64,000 bases of DNA, taken from NCBI GenBank assembly GCA_027922465.2, contig BQMF02000279.1:1-64000 (forward strand). Reading direction: 5' to 3'. Positions 1 through 8,073 of this stretch are shown here, in pieces. The translations under genes were made by a program, and so were the position numbers. A model generated the notes under the pieces. It was not told the DNA's origin, ran no database searches, and saw only the letters and a list, made by a program, of their open reading frames with translations. Every line of letters starts with the position of its first letter. Position 1 is the first letter of the stretch. This DNA is from Turritopsis dohrnii. Taxonomy: Eukaryota > Cnidaria > Hydrozoa > Anthoathecata > Oceaniidae.

Positions 1-871
1 CACTAGGTAACATGTAAATACCTTGTCCAACAGAATAATCAACTTTGCTTGAAGCGTAATTTAAAGTATCTTGATAACGTTTAATGTCATCTTGAATATC
101 AACTCTGCGGTTAACAATGTCTTCAAAGTTGTTCATAAAAACTCTTTGAGCTGTCAAAGAGCTTGAATTATTACCTAAAATAGAAGAACGAGCTGAGGCT
201 TGCGAACTAAGAACAAGATAAGCATATGCTCTAACACTCTCTGAAATTTTTACAAGACCTGTTTTTGTAAAGCCTTTAGATTTTTCTATAATCCACCGCG
301 TCATGGAGTCGTCTGTGAAATAACTCAGACCTGGCGTTGGATAGTCTCTACGTCTTTTTTGATACGAGCTGTAAAAATATTGCCCTTTGTATTTTTTAGG
401 ATCAGAATCGACACCATATTCACTACAGATTTTTAAAAACTCTTCTTTGTTATAAGGATTATCGTATTGGTTGAAACTATCTTCAAAAGGTAGAGGTGTC
501 TGCAGACGCTTAATGATTCGTCTAATGTGATAATAGACGTGAAAACGATATACAGCTCGTACCATAGGAGTAGAGCGACCTTCTTTCAGATGTTCAGAAC
601 TGACCCCACAAGCACTTGAAGCACACCAAGTGACAAAATTGAATTGGGTTTGCCATAATTTAAATGGTTGCTCCTGCCAAATTTTCATGCGTTGTTCATT
701 TTCATCCATTTTGTAATTAGTAAAAATATTTGGAAAAGTTGCGGGGAAAGAACCATTCTCAGAGACAATAATTGTTTGTTTGTATAAATCTTTAGCATTC
801 AATATCTGGAGGTATTGTCCTCCATTTGGCTTATAAAGCGCATTAGGATTATATTTAAAAATATTCTCCAT
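1..871 (-). CDS. Polinton-associated protein of unknown function, 3' end cut by window
   Basis: An open frame of 290 codons runs from an ATG at 871 to the window edge without a stop. The product begins MENIFKYNPNALYKPNGG and has a Trp/Cys-rich segment (WCASSACGVSSEHL, about residues 82-95) followed by an aromatic/basic stretch (VYRFHVYYHIRR). No signal peptide or membrane segment is evident. I associate this kind of protein with invertebrate Polinton-like elements but cannot assign a function; a virion or minor capsid role is only a guess. It is transcribed divergently from the gene at 911, with a 39-bp AT-rich gap that must hold both promoters. Confidence 0.7.
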   Translation of the reverse strand, partial: MENIFKYNPNALYKPNGGQYLQILNAKDLYKQTIIVSENGSFPATFPNIFTNYKMDENEQRMKIWQEQPFKLWQTQFNFVTWCASSACGVSSEHLKEGRSTPMVRAVYRFHVYYHIRRIIKRLQTPLPFEDSFNQYDNPYNKEEFLKICSEYGVDSDPKKYKGQYFYSSYQKRRRDYPTPGLSYFTDDSMTRWIIEKSKGFTKTGLVKISESVRAYAYLVLSSQASARSSILGNNSSSLTAQRVFMNNFEDIVNRRVDIQDDIKRYQDTLNYASSKVDYSVGQGIYMLPS

Positions 872-910
872 TATTATTTAATAATATTATCTTATATTTA
901 ATACAAGAAA
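872..910. promoter_or_regulatory. 39-bp divergent intergenic promoter region
   Basis: This almost purely A/T spacer separates two divergent start codons, so both genes must initiate within or very near it. It contains TATTTAATA- and TTATATTTAA-like tracts. No discrete motif was proven. Confidence 0.4.
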
Positions 911-1471
911 ATGTATATCACAGTAAATCTCGTAAGGGGTGAGAAGACCATATATCTACCCTACTCCATTCGAAATATAGACGGTTCGAAAGAGATCGCA
1001 TTATTTGAGATATTTGCAGACACCGTCACCTATCAAATCACAACACCGATAACATTGAAAACGTCTGACGATGGGAAAGCTGAAAAGTCGATACCAAAAC
1101 GAACATTCACGAGTAGGGAATTGAATTCCTTTTTAGCAGGTGCCTTTTTAGAAGGTGATATAGAAATTAAATCATTAGCCAAATACCCTCAAATAATCAA
1201 AACAAATACGCTAGCTAAAATAACCAAAATGAATTTACATCTCTCTGAACTCGACAACACTCAAAATTTTGAGGATGGAAAGCTAAGTGATATTTTACTA
1301 ACCGTTCCCATCGCTAAATATAGTGACTTTACACATACTGAGCCTAAAAATCCTCATTATAAAAAACTAAAAAACGGTGTATTCCACTCTCTCACGTTGA
1401 GACTGACAGATCAGCATGGGGGTATACTAAGTGAAGATCTGGGTACAACCGTTGTTTTGCACATTCGCTAA
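911..1471 (+). CDS. putative minor capsid (penton-like) protein
   Basis: The 186-aa product is rich in beta-strand-like alternation and ends with a conserved-looking C-terminus, LTLRLTDQHGGILSEDLGTT followed by VVLHIR. It has no signal peptide, membrane segment or catalytic motif. Its size, predicted all-beta nature and place directly before the major capsid gene fit the single-jelly-roll penton protein of Polintons, but that is inference from context; I cannot show the fold from sequence alone. A perfect palindrome follows its stop codon and lies just before the capsid ATG. Confidence 0.6.
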   Translation: MYITVNLVRGEKTIYLPYSIRNIDGSKEIALFEIFADTVTYQITTPITLKTSDDGKAEKSIPKRTFTSRELNSFLAGAFLEGDIEIKSLAKYPQIIKTNTLAKITKMNLHLSELDNTQNFEDGKLSDILLTVPIAKYSDFTHTEPKNPHYKKLKNGVFHSLTLRLTDQHGGILSEDLGTTVVLHIR

Positions 1472-1490
1472 AACGAGATAAAAAGTAAAA

Positions 1491-1513
1491 ATTAATTATA
1501 TATCATAATTAAT
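1491..1513 (+). terminator. perfect 9-bp palindrome at gene 3' end
   Basis: ATTAATTAT and ATAATTAAT pair perfectly around a 5-nt loop. It lies 20 bp after the stop of the 186-aa gene and directly before the next ATG. It is one of five such palindromes in the element. Confidence 0.5.
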
Positions 1514-1514
1514 A

Positions 1515-2831
1515 ATGGAGTATGGAAAGAGGTTAAATCCAGAACGTTCACTTAGAACTGCCCGCGGTGTAAAAGGCTCTCGTTAAAAAGTAATTGTCAC
1601 ACACAATCCAAGTGAGATTGATCAAAATCAGCTATTATTGGTTAGGTTTCCAAATTTAGGAAGTGATGATGTCATTATTCCAGGAACAGCTAATCTAAGT
1701 TTTGATATTGAACTCGAATCGAAAGCTGACTCAAAAAGAACATTGGTCAGTAACATTGGAAGAGCTATTGTTAAGAAGTTGGCTGTCAAGTTCGAAGGTA
1801 AAGAGATATTGAGCATCGATGACTTTGATCTTTTTGGGTGTTACAGAGATTTATGGTTAACCAAGTTTGAAAAGAGAAACGCGATAAGACAGGGTATCAT
1901 CATCGACGATGGGTGTACAGAGAATTGTATGAAATTGAGGATTGGTGCTTCTGATAAAAAGGACGATGATGCGGAAGACAAAGCCATTGCTGACACCTAT
2001 AAAAACAAGTTTGTCATTCCACTCGACTTTGAAATGCTGGATAGTACTATCCCATATTATCAAGCAGGTTTAGGTAATAGGCTTTGCTACGAGATCACAT
2101 TTAACGACTATAACCGAGTTATTTATTCTAACCCTCCAGATACTGCCGCAGGTCAAAAACGTAACCCAGATGGTAAATACAAAATATCTAACATCTCACT
2201 TGAATATGAGCTTGTGACACAACCCACGTTGGCTAGACAAATCGCTTCTGAATATCAAAACATGGCTTTGCTCTATGATAGGATTTTGCGGCACAGACAA
2301 ATTAGAGTAAACAAGTCAGACACAACGTGGAATTGGTCATTCAACACACCTGCCAAATCTTTGAAGGGTATTTTAGTTCTATTTGAAGAAGAAAAATCCT
2401 ACAAACGAGAAACCTGTAAATTCTACAATCCAAAAATCAAAAAGGTATCTGTTATCGTCGAGGGCAAGCCTAACCAACTTTTTGCTCAAGGGATGCAGCC
2501 GTTTGAACAATACAATGAGATTTGCAAGTATTTTGCTGAAGGAAAACCAAAAGATAATAGCGTCGGCGAAAACCGAAAGCGCTTAGGATTACATGATGTA
2601 AAAGTCGCTGATTACTTGACAAACAAGTATGCTCTATGGTTAGATTTCAGAACAATTGATGAGAATTCCTTGCATGGGACCGGTCGAAGGATTGAAAATG
2701 CAAGTGAAGGCACCACCTTACAGATTGAAAAGACCGCTGAAACTGCAGGAAACTTAAATGCTTATATATATCTAATCATGGATGCTCAATTAAACATACT
2801 AAACGGAGAATTTATGTCTACATTATATTAG
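1515..2831 (+). CDS. major capsid protein (double jelly-roll), interrupted near its N-terminus
   Basis: The long open part (from 1587) encodes about 414 residues similar in character to the hexon-like double-jelly-roll capsid proteins of Polintons and adintoviruses. Recognisable stretches are LVRFPNLGSDDVIIPGT near the start, IGRAIVKKLAVKFEGKEIL, SIDDFDLFGCYRDLW, and the C-terminal barrel segment LFAQGMQPFEQYNEICKYFA. An ATG at 1515 in the same frame opens 23 codons and then meets TAA at 1584-1586. The capsid-like reading continues immediately after that stop, so the break looks like a nonsense mutation rather than a different start. Without the upstream codons the frame has no early ATG. The stop codon overlaps nothing; the ATPase ATG follows 4 bp after the terminal TAG, suggesting coupled expression. 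Confidence 0.85.
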
Positions 2832-2835
2832 TAAA

Positions 2836-3441
2836 ATGGACACACTTTACATGAAAGAACCTCACACGGCATTATTCGTCGGACCAACATCGTGCGGCAA
2901 AACGGATCGTGTTGTAAAATTATTAGAAAATCAATACTTTGATCACTTTGATTTCATCGTGATTATATGTCCCACCTTAAGGTGGAATCAAACTTACAGA
3001 GATCGGAAGTGGTTCTGGAATGACAGCTATGTGATTCTAATTGAGCCGGAAGGTCGCTTGTATGAATGGATTAAGAAAATGGACTTTTTCTGTGCTGGAT
3101 ACAAAACCTTATTTCTGATTGATGATATAATAGCTGATGAAAAATTGGACAAAAAGAGACAGCCTTTGCTCGAGTTGGCAATTAGCGGTAGACATCGAAA
3201 TCATTCGCTATGGTTACTCACACAATCATACACGGCTATACCTAAAAATTTACGACGGCAAGCTAAAATGTTATATGTATGGTACCCAAAAGATAGAAAT
3301 GATCTAACCACCATTCATAAAGAGAACGATGTCATTGATTCGCAAGAAGAATTGAAAGATGTCAAGGAAAAACTGAAAGGAGGGAAACACGCGTGCCTAG
3401 TCATGAGAATGGAACACCCAAGAACGCACGTGATTTGTTAA
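2836..3441 (+). CDS. genome-packaging ATPase, A32/FtsK-HerA type
   Basis: The 201-aa P-loop ATPase would power DNA packaging into the capsid. The Walker A motif GPTSCGKT lies at about residues 16-23, and a hydrophobic strand ending in FLIDD (about residues 95-99) is the Walker B motif. A polar sensor-like segment, WLLTQSYTAIP, follows at about 125-135. The length and motif order match the compact A32-like ATPases of Polintons and virophages, which lack extra domains. The gene starts 4 bp after the capsid stop codon, so capsid and packaging genes form one unit. A 25-bp perfect palindrome follows its stop. Confidence 0.92.
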   Translation: MDTLYMKEPHTALFVGPTSCGKTDRVVKLLENQYFDHFDFIVIICPTLRWNQTYRDRKWFWNDSYVILIEPEGRLYEWIKKMDFFCAGYKTLFLIDDIIADEKLDKKRQPLLELAISGRHRNHSLWLLTQSYTAIPKNLRRQAKMLYVWYPKDRNDLTTIHKENDVIDSQEELKDVKEKLKGGKHACLVMRMEHPRTHVIC

Positions 3442-3455
3442 ACAGGTTGACGTTA

Positions 3456-3480
3456 TTTGTTACAAGACTCTTGTAACAAA
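3456..3480. terminator. perfect 11-bp stem palindrome between convergent genes
   Basis: TTTGTTACAAG and CTTGTAACAAA pair without mismatch around a 3-nt ACT loop. It lies between the ATPase (plus) and the PPP1R15-like gene (minus) and could end both transcripts. Confidence 0.6.
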
Positions 3481-3482
3481 AA

Positions 3483-3535
3483 TATAAGACTCCTATAAGA
3501 CTCCTATAAGACTACTGTAAGACTACTGTAAGAGA
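3483..3535. repeat. 11-bp tandem repeat
   Basis: About four and a half copies of TATAAGACTCC/TGTAAGACTAC run into the 3' end of the minus-strand gene, so the last eleven or so residues of that protein are encoded by the repeat and are probably not conserved. Confidence 0.7.
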
Positions 3536-3749
3536 ATAATTTACGTCTCAATACAGGTTCTAGAATTTTACCAATATGTTTAATCCTCGATTCAAAGCGT
3601 ACTCTATCAACAGCAGCCTCTCTCCAGTTACTTCTACGAGATTCACAAGCAAAGATATAATGGACCTCTACTTCATCATTAAAAGTAACCCTTTTTGTAT
3701 CTTGATGGGAAAATATAATATCATCATCTGAGGATTCATCATCAGACAT
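3504..3749 (-). CDS. PPP1R15/GADD34-like PP1-binding protein
   Basis: The 81-aa product has an acidic N-terminus (DDESSDDD) and then a KRVTF motif at residues 19-23, a textbook RVxF docking site for protein phosphatase 1. The hydrophobic pair (VHYIF), then Arg38 and Trp42, follow with the order and spacing of the RVxF-phi-phi-R-W string known from PPP1R15A/B. Next comes NWREAAVDRVRFESRI (41-56), matching the W..xARDRxRFxxRI pattern of the same family's eIF2-alpha-directing helix. Known viral relatives (ASFV DP71L, herpesvirus ICP34.5) are likewise short and recruit PP1 to reverse eIF2-alpha phosphorylation. Function here is inferred from motifs. The gene converges on the ATPase; its promoter would lie in 3,750-4,011. 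Confidence 0.72.
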   Translation of the reverse strand: MSDDESSDDDIIFSHQDTKRVTFNDEVEVHYIFACESRRSNWREAAVDRVRFESRIKHIGKILEPVLRRKLFSYSSLTVVL

Positions 3750-3836
3750 AATTGTTTAAGTAAACAATGTTTATTTATTTAACAATGTTAGAATATATTA
3801 TTAAACATCATCCTCTTATAATTATTTTGTCTTACA

Positions 3837-3968
3837 AACTTATAAGAAGACAGCAAACTCTTATACAGCAAATTTCAACAAACTTATAAGAAGACAGCAA
3901 ACTCTTATACAACAAATTTCAACAAACTTATAAGAAGACAGCAAACTCTTATACAGCAAATTTCAACA
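3837..3968. repeat. three 44-bp direct repeats upstream of the 214-aa gene
   Basis: Three nearly identical 44-bp units start at 3837, 3881 and 3925, each with AACTTATAAGAAGACAGCAA and ending in AATTTCAACA. They fill the spacer between divergent genes and stop 43 bp before the next ATG. A role in promoter activity or replication is possible but unproven. Confidence 0.8.
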
Positions 3969-4011
3969 AAATTATAAGAGAGTATAAGAAAATTATAACA
4001 AACACAACAAA

Positions 4012-4656
4012 ATGATAGAATATGTCAACTTCGTGTTATTAAGCATACTGCTGGTCTCGCTATTTTACTTTTATTTTGTGTTAAAAAAATACCTCTCTCT
4101 AATAAAAATGGTGGAAACAGCGATCGATAATTTAATCAACCAGAGTTATGATGTTCCGGGTGAATTCCCATCTTCAGATGGTAAAAGACAAAAATTGCTC
4201 GAGTGTGTCTTAACCGGTAATAGCAAGCTATACTTAGAGAAAATGTACACGGAAGAGCAGATTAACAAACTCAAAGATGAAAAGGTAGAAAAACTTTTTA
4301 GTATCTATGAAGCTAACCTATCAGGTCAATGGGGGAAATCCTTGGGGAAATCACTCATACGCATTTATTCGAGGGGGGCTTGTACAATGTTAGGAATAGA
4401 CAATCAAGAAGCGCTGAGCAATGACTTGGAAGCTGACCCCTCCTTAAACTCTGCCCTTCAAAAATTTGCATGTGGCTTATATTATAAATTCGGCTCATAT
4501 TTAGCACCACTCAGTGTTGGACTTATTACCGGGAAGCATTATATCAATGAAAGATATTTAAATAAATCCGATGATAATATAAATACAGTAGATAATAAAA
4601 ATGTCAGAAGAACAGACTCCCATTCAAGTGACAACGAAGAACCCAAAAAAGGTTGA
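4012..4656 (+). CDS. membrane-anchored Polinton protein of unknown function
   Basis: The 214-aa product starts with a single strongly hydrophobic segment at residues 6-25 (FVLLSILLVSLFYFYFVL), likely a membrane anchor. A hydrophilic body follows, containing DGKRQKLLECVLTGNSKLYL and LSGQWGKSLGKSLIRIYSRG, and then a polar tail. I do not recognise a domain with a known function. Its last 56 bp overlap the start of the next gene in another frame, and together with the next three small genes it forms a tight plus-strand cluster of virion-type membrane proteins. Three 44-bp repeats and a TTATAACAAAC tract lie just upstream. Confidence 0.65.
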   Translation: MIEYVNFVLLSILLVSLFYFYFVLKKYLSLIKMVETAIDNLINQSYDVPGEFPSSDGKRQKLLECVLTGNSKLYLEKMYTEEQINKLKDEKVEKLFSIYEANLSGQWGKSLGKSLIRIYSRGACTMLGIDNQEALSNDLEADPSLNSALQKFACGLYYKFGSYLAPLSVGLITGKHYINERYLNKSDDNINTVDNKNVRRTDSHSSDNEEPKKG

Positions 4657-4927
4657 AGCGGGTAAGAAGTTGGCGGAATACAACCGTAAAAAACGAGAAG
4701 AATTAAAACAAGTGAAGAAGCCCGATGACTCTCTCACCAAACCAAATGAACAACCTATGAATTACACCTATGGTGTAGGTGGAATAATAGCTCTCGGTTT
4801 AGTTGGTGGATTTGCTTATTTTGTGTATAAAAAGAAAGAGCAAATATTACCCCATGGGTCACCATCCACCCCCCTTCCACAAAAATCTAAAATACCAGTG
4901 AAAATCAATAAACATGAAATGGAATAA
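4601..4927 (+). CDS. small single-pass membrane protein
   Basis: The 108-aa product has a very basic N-terminal segment, KKVEAGKKLAEYNRKKREEL (about residues 16-35), and one membrane segment at about 57-75 (GVGGIIALGLVGGFAYFVY), then a short Lys/Pro tail. There is no signal peptide. The basic stretch could face nucleic acid or a capsid inner surface; this is inference. The ATG is preferred because it lies inside the end of the upstream gene, a common coupling arrangement in this compact element. Function unknown. Confidence 0.6.
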   Translation: MSEEQTPIQVTTKNPKKVEAGKKLAEYNRKKREELKQVKKPDDSLTKPNEQPMNYTYGVGGIIALGLVGGFAYFVYKKKEQILPHGSPSTPLPQKSKIPVKINKHEME

Positions 4928-4940
4928 AAAGAAAAAAATG

Positions 4941-4950
4941 TATATATAAC
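4941..4950 (+). promoter_or_regulatory. TATATATAAC element 4 bp before an ATG
   Basis: Similar TATA-rich tracts lie within 20 bp of several start codons in the element (7662-7670 before 7674; 9143-9150 before 9159; TTATAC before 9603). The tight spacing suggests initiator-type promoters with very short leaders. This is pattern evidence only. Confidence 0.35.
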
Positions 4951-4954
4951 AAAC

Positions 4955-5182
4955 ATGGACAAGAAAAGTATCATCAACGATTTATATCACGCATCAGTCA
5001 TATCGGGACTCGCTACCGGCTACTCTATGCTTGTAAAAAAGGTGTTAAAAATGACACCTCCCTCTATTCAAAAGTTCGACTTGGAAGATACGGTAAAACT
5101 AGTTGTCATTATCGCCATTAGTGAAGTGACAAAGGACTACTTAATCAAACAAAAGATTTTGCCTGAAAATATCAATATCTAA
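4955..5182 (+). CDS. small hydrophobic Polinton protein
   Basis: The 75-aa product has two moderately hydrophobic helices, around residues 14-26 and 46-62 (LVVIIAISEVTKDYLI). No recognisable motif was found. It sits in the plus-strand membrane-protein cluster and ends 2 bp before the next ATG. Function unknown. Confidence 0.55.
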   Translation: MDKKSIINDLYHASVISGLATGYSMLVKKVLKMTPPSIQKFDLEDTVKLVVIIAISEVTKDYLIKQKILPENINI

Positions 5183-5184
5183 AT

Positions 5185-5607
5185 ATGGCTTCTATCGCAA
5201 TGATGTTGGGTGGAGCTTTGGCTAACGCTTTGGCTTTCACAGGATCAAGCTATCTGTTTTCAAGTTTATCCAAAGACAGAATCGATAGGGAAAGAAAACG
5301 TCATGATCTGGCCATAGAAAAATTACAAAAAGCACAGATTGAATGGCAGCAAAAACGACAGGAAAGGATCGATTTCATCAATAAACAACTATTGCTCGAA
5401 AAGAAGGCTGAGACTAAATTCATAGAGCTAAATGATGCAATGAGAGAGTACAATAGGGTGTTTAGTAATCATCTTGAACCGCTACCACGAGAGCCTGTAT
5501 TGAGCGACTTTTATACACCGAGTCATGATCAACATGAAAGGGAATTGGCTTTTATAGCTCTGAGTATGCTTGGAATTGGTGGAATTGTGTGGTATTTTGA
5601 AAGATGA
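5185..5607 (+). CDS. coiled-coil protein with hydrophobic ends
   Basis: The 140-aa product begins with a Gly/Ala-rich hydrophobic stretch (MASIAMMLGGALANALAFTG), has a long charged region at about residues 28-85 with heptad-like spacing (coiled coil), and ends with a membrane-like segment, LAFIALSMLGIGGIVWYF. The layout suggests a small virion membrane or tail-fibre-like component, but no homology to a protein of known function is recognised. It begins 2 bp after the preceding stop and converges on the 428-aa gene across a palindrome. Confidence 0.6.
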   Translation: MASIAMMLGGALANALAFTGSSYLFSSLSKDRIDRERKRHDLAIEKLQKAQIEWQQKRQERIDFINKQLLLEKKAETKFIELNDAMREYNRVFSNHLEPLPREPVLSDFYTPSHDQHERELAFIALSMLGIGGIVWYFER

Positions 5608-5624
5608 AGACCATCAACAAAAAT

Positions 5625-5649
5625 TATGTTACACGATACATGTAACATA
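5625..5649. terminator. perfect 9-bp palindrome between convergent genes
   Basis: TATGTTACA pairs with TGTAACATA around a 7-nt loop. It lies midway between the stops of the 140-aa (plus) and 428-aa (minus) genes and has the same GTTAC/GTAAC core as the sites at 3456 and 9473. Confidence 0.6.
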
Positions 5650-5664
5650 TACACTTTCAGATGG

Positions 5665-6951
5665 TTACCGTCTAGTGACAAGGTACGTATAGATCAACCC
5701 CCCAACCCCTACAATCAGAGCCCATAAATTTTGACTTAACCAACCTACAACTTCTTTTGCTCTGTTCAATATCCATGATACGATAGACCCAATTATTCCT
5801 GGTAAAGCCTCTGCCGCTCTAGATGCTAATCTACCTAGAAGTGATGCTAACGCTTTGAGTTTATTTTTTATCCATTCCTTTGCATCGTCCTTTTTATCAC
5901 CACCTTTGTCAGGATTTTGTGAAGAGCTTCCAGCTGCTGATGGTAACAAAGCTTCCACAAGGACACCGATAGCCATACCAAACGCTGTCAGAATGCTAAC
6001 GATTGTTATACCTTGTTCACGGAATAGTGTTCGTATCCTTTCACCTAATGAGGTATCTTTGTCAAGGACTTTAGCAATGGTTTCTTTGATGCTCGTAACT
6101 TGACTGTTTAATTTACCTTTGAGAATATTAATGTTCTCTTTCCTAGCTTTCAACTCTTCACGTAATCCACCCATTCTCTTTTCAACCTCTTTTCGTTGTT
6201 CATCTGTGTATGTTGCATCATTTTCCATTTCTTCCAACTTGTTTTTCTCCTTATCGATATGCTGTTCTATTCGAACCTTTTTTGCAACCTCTTCCTGAAG
6301 ACCTCCTCTTATGTTTCTCAGCGCCTTATCCAATCCTAACAGCTCGCGCACAGGATATTCAAATAGATCGCCGGTCTGAGTCATTTCATGATCGACAGAT
6401 TGTTGTCTTATTAATGAAATTAAATCTTCCGTACTATTTGCAATGTTCCCCGTAATTTCCTCAAGCTCTACATCACTCGATTTTGTGATTTTAGATGATG
6501 AAGGGAGTTCTTCTTGTATTTTATTTAACATAACTGCTTGTCGTGCTGTTATTTTGCCAATAGGTATATCAAACCCTAATTTACGTAACCCCTCCTTACC
6601 CAATATATCAGCTATAGTACCGGTAGCCCTTAGTCTTCCATTGTTTGTCAATGGTTTGCTACTGTCTTTGTAGTATAATTTACCTTCTCTGATTTCAAAT
6701 AGATCGGTATGTTTGGAATTAGGTTTTTCCTGATTGAGACTTTCAGATAATCTATCATACAGCCCTTCAACTAGTTCTTTCAAAACTCTAGTATGCAGAC
6801 TGTGACCTCCAAATGATGTTTCTCGTTCACCTGATGTATGTATCTGTACATGAGTTCGGTCACCGGTTGGTATGAGAGGAAACGTTTCATCGGTTGTTTC
6901 ATCTGTCGTCATCCTATGTTCTCCAAAGGGGTCAATGTCAATGTCTGCCAT
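5665..6951 (-). CDS. large Polinton-associated coiled-coil/membrane protein
   Basis: The 428-aa product starts with an acidic, Thr-rich region (TTDETTDETFPLIPTGDR). Its middle (about residues 215-290) is strongly charged with coiled-coil character. The C-terminal third has several hydrophobic helices, including GITIVSILTAFGMAIGVLVE (about 315-334) and a final LWALIVGVGGLIYTYL. I associate proteins with this final architecture with cnidarian Polinton-like elements, but no function is known to me; a virion membrane or attachment role is conceivable. It is divergent from the 149-aa gene across a 56-bp AT-rich gap. Confidence 0.65.
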   Translation of the reverse strand: MADIDIDPFGEHRMTTDETTDETFPLIPTGDRTHVQIHTSGERETSFGGHSLHTRVLKELVEGLYDRLSESLNQEKPNSKHTDLFEIREGKLYYKDSSKPLTNNGRLRATGTIADILGKEGLRKLGFDIPIGKITARQAVMLNKIQEELPSSSKITKSSDVELEEITGNIANSTEDLISLIRQQSVDHEMTQTGDLFEYPVRELLGLDKALRNIRGGLQEEVAKKVRIEQHIDKEKNKLEEMENDATYTDEQRKEVEKRMGGLREELKARKENINILKGKLNSQVTSIKETIAKVLDKDTSLGERIRTLFREQGITIVSILTAFGMAIGVLVEALLPSAAGSSSQNPDKGGDKKDDAKEWIKNKLKALASLLGRLASRAAEALPGIIGSIVSWILNRAKEVVGWLSQNLWALIVGVGGLIYTYLVTRR

Positions 6952-7007
6952 TTTATTTATTTAGAGGATAATTTATTATTATATTATGTTATAACAACCC
7001 TCTAAAT

Positions 7008-7457
7008 ATGAATGTTAAAATTTATCCAAAACTACCCACTGCTCCTGAGGATTTGAATGAGCAGGAAAAGTTTAACGCAAGCGTAATAAATTCAGAATTT
7101 GAAGAGTTGATAAAACTTAAGAACAAGTTTAGCGTAAAGCTCAAGAGATACAACAAAGCGATAGAACGATCGATGCTACTAAATGCTAGCTCAAGCGCTA
7201 TAGCCATTGGCTCTGGCATCGGTTCAATTGCAACATGGGCTACTATTATCGGAATACCTATTTCTGCAGGATTAGGTGGTGTAGCCCTAGCCGGCTCTAT
7301 CTGTACCGGACTTACCACAGCTGTCATCAAAAGATATCAAAAGGAAGTAGAAAAATTATATGATATTGTTACATCCTCAATCGCTGTGTTCGAAACTAAC
7401 ATAAGTCAGGCGCTGACCGATGGGAGGATCAATTACAAAGAATTCCAGGTTTTGTAG
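7008..7457 (+). CDS. membrane-active-like protein with premature stop
   Basis: The 149-aa product has a charged helix (about residues 28-55) followed by a long Gly/Ala-rich hydrophobic hairpin (about 58-103: SSAIAIGSGIGSIATW ... GLGGVALAGSICTG), then another amphipathic helix. After the TAG at 7455-7457 the same frame stays open for 45 more codons with similar composition, up to TAG at 7593-7595. That suggests the first stop is a nonsense mutation and the intact protein was about 195 residues. The Gly-rich hydrophobic hairpin resembles pore-forming or virion membrane proteins, but this is only physical similarity. Confidence 0.6.
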   Translation: MNVKIYPKLPTAPEDLNEQEKFNASVINSEFEELIKLKNKFSVKLKRYNKAIERSMLLNASSSAIAIGSGIGSIATWATIIGIPISAGLGGVALAGSICTGLTTAVIKRYQKEVEKLYDIVTSSIAVFETNISQALTDGRINYKEFQVL

Positions 7458-7673
7458 GGAACATATTACAAAGCTTTAGAAGGACTCAGTTCTACAGATA
7501 GAAAGATGGGGACTGAAACTCAAAATCAATTTCAAAAAAGTTTGATGATAGAACTCCAAAACCTGAAAAAATCCATAACCGAAAATGGTTACTAGGATGT
7601 GTGGTTATGTGTTCCTCAATTTGAAAAAGTGATTAATGATATAAAGAAATATGATCACAAGTATATATAGACA

Positions 7674-8012
7674 ATGGAATTCCCAACAGTTGCAACATTT
7701 GAACAAAACATGGAACAAATTACTCCAATCACAAAGTGGAGAGAGCTAACTGAAAACGTGATTTATCATGTTAAATCTGTGGTTGAGATAGACACACCTG
7801 CATCTGAATTTGGTTCTGGAAAAGCTATGTATGCAGAGGTCCAAGACAGAACAGGAAATTTATATAAGACATGGTTGCCTGCAAGACTTTGCGTTGAGTT
7901 GAAGGATTATGGTTGGAATTCTAGAGAAGCCTTTGTCAGACCGAAGGGGCTCAAACAATCTGAAAAGAATCATGAAAGGCAATTCTTTGATTATGACATT
8001 ATGTGGCACTAA
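7674..8012 (+). CDS. ssDNA-binding-like protein (OB-fold candidate)
   Basis: The 112-aa product begins with ITKWRELTENVIYHVKSV and continues through MYAEVQDRTGNLYKTWLPAR and AFVRPKGLKQSEKN. The pattern (start strand, then a turn with DRTG, then WLP) is like small OB-fold or replication-associated proteins found beside PolB in Polinton-like and adintovirus-like elements. Assignment to ssDNA binding is inference. A TATATATAG tract lies 3 bp upstream of the ATG. It converges on the integrase gene with a palindrome between the two stops. Confidence 0.55.
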   Translation: MEFPTVATFEQNMEQITPITKWRELTENVIYHVKSVVEIDTPASEFGSGKAMYAEVQDRTGNLYKTWLPARLCVELKDYGWNSREAFVRPKGLKQSEKNHERQFFDYDIMWH

Positions 8013-8032
8013 ACCTCGTCGCTAGACGACTC

Positions 8033-8057
8033 ATCTTTACTTGTTTCTAGTAAAGAT
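8033..8057. terminator. perfect 9-bp palindrome between convergent genes
   Basis: ATCTTTACT pairs with AGTAAAGAT around a 7-nt loop. It lies between the stops of the ssDNA-binding-like gene and the integrase gene. Confidence 0.6.
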
Positions 8058-8073
8058 ACTTTGTATTTACAGT

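Noticed and set aside
1638..1640. TTG as start of the capsid gene
   Set aside because: The frame is coding-like for at least 17 codons upstream, to the stop at 1584-1586, and an ATG in the same frame lies before that stop. The TTG is an artefact of the break.
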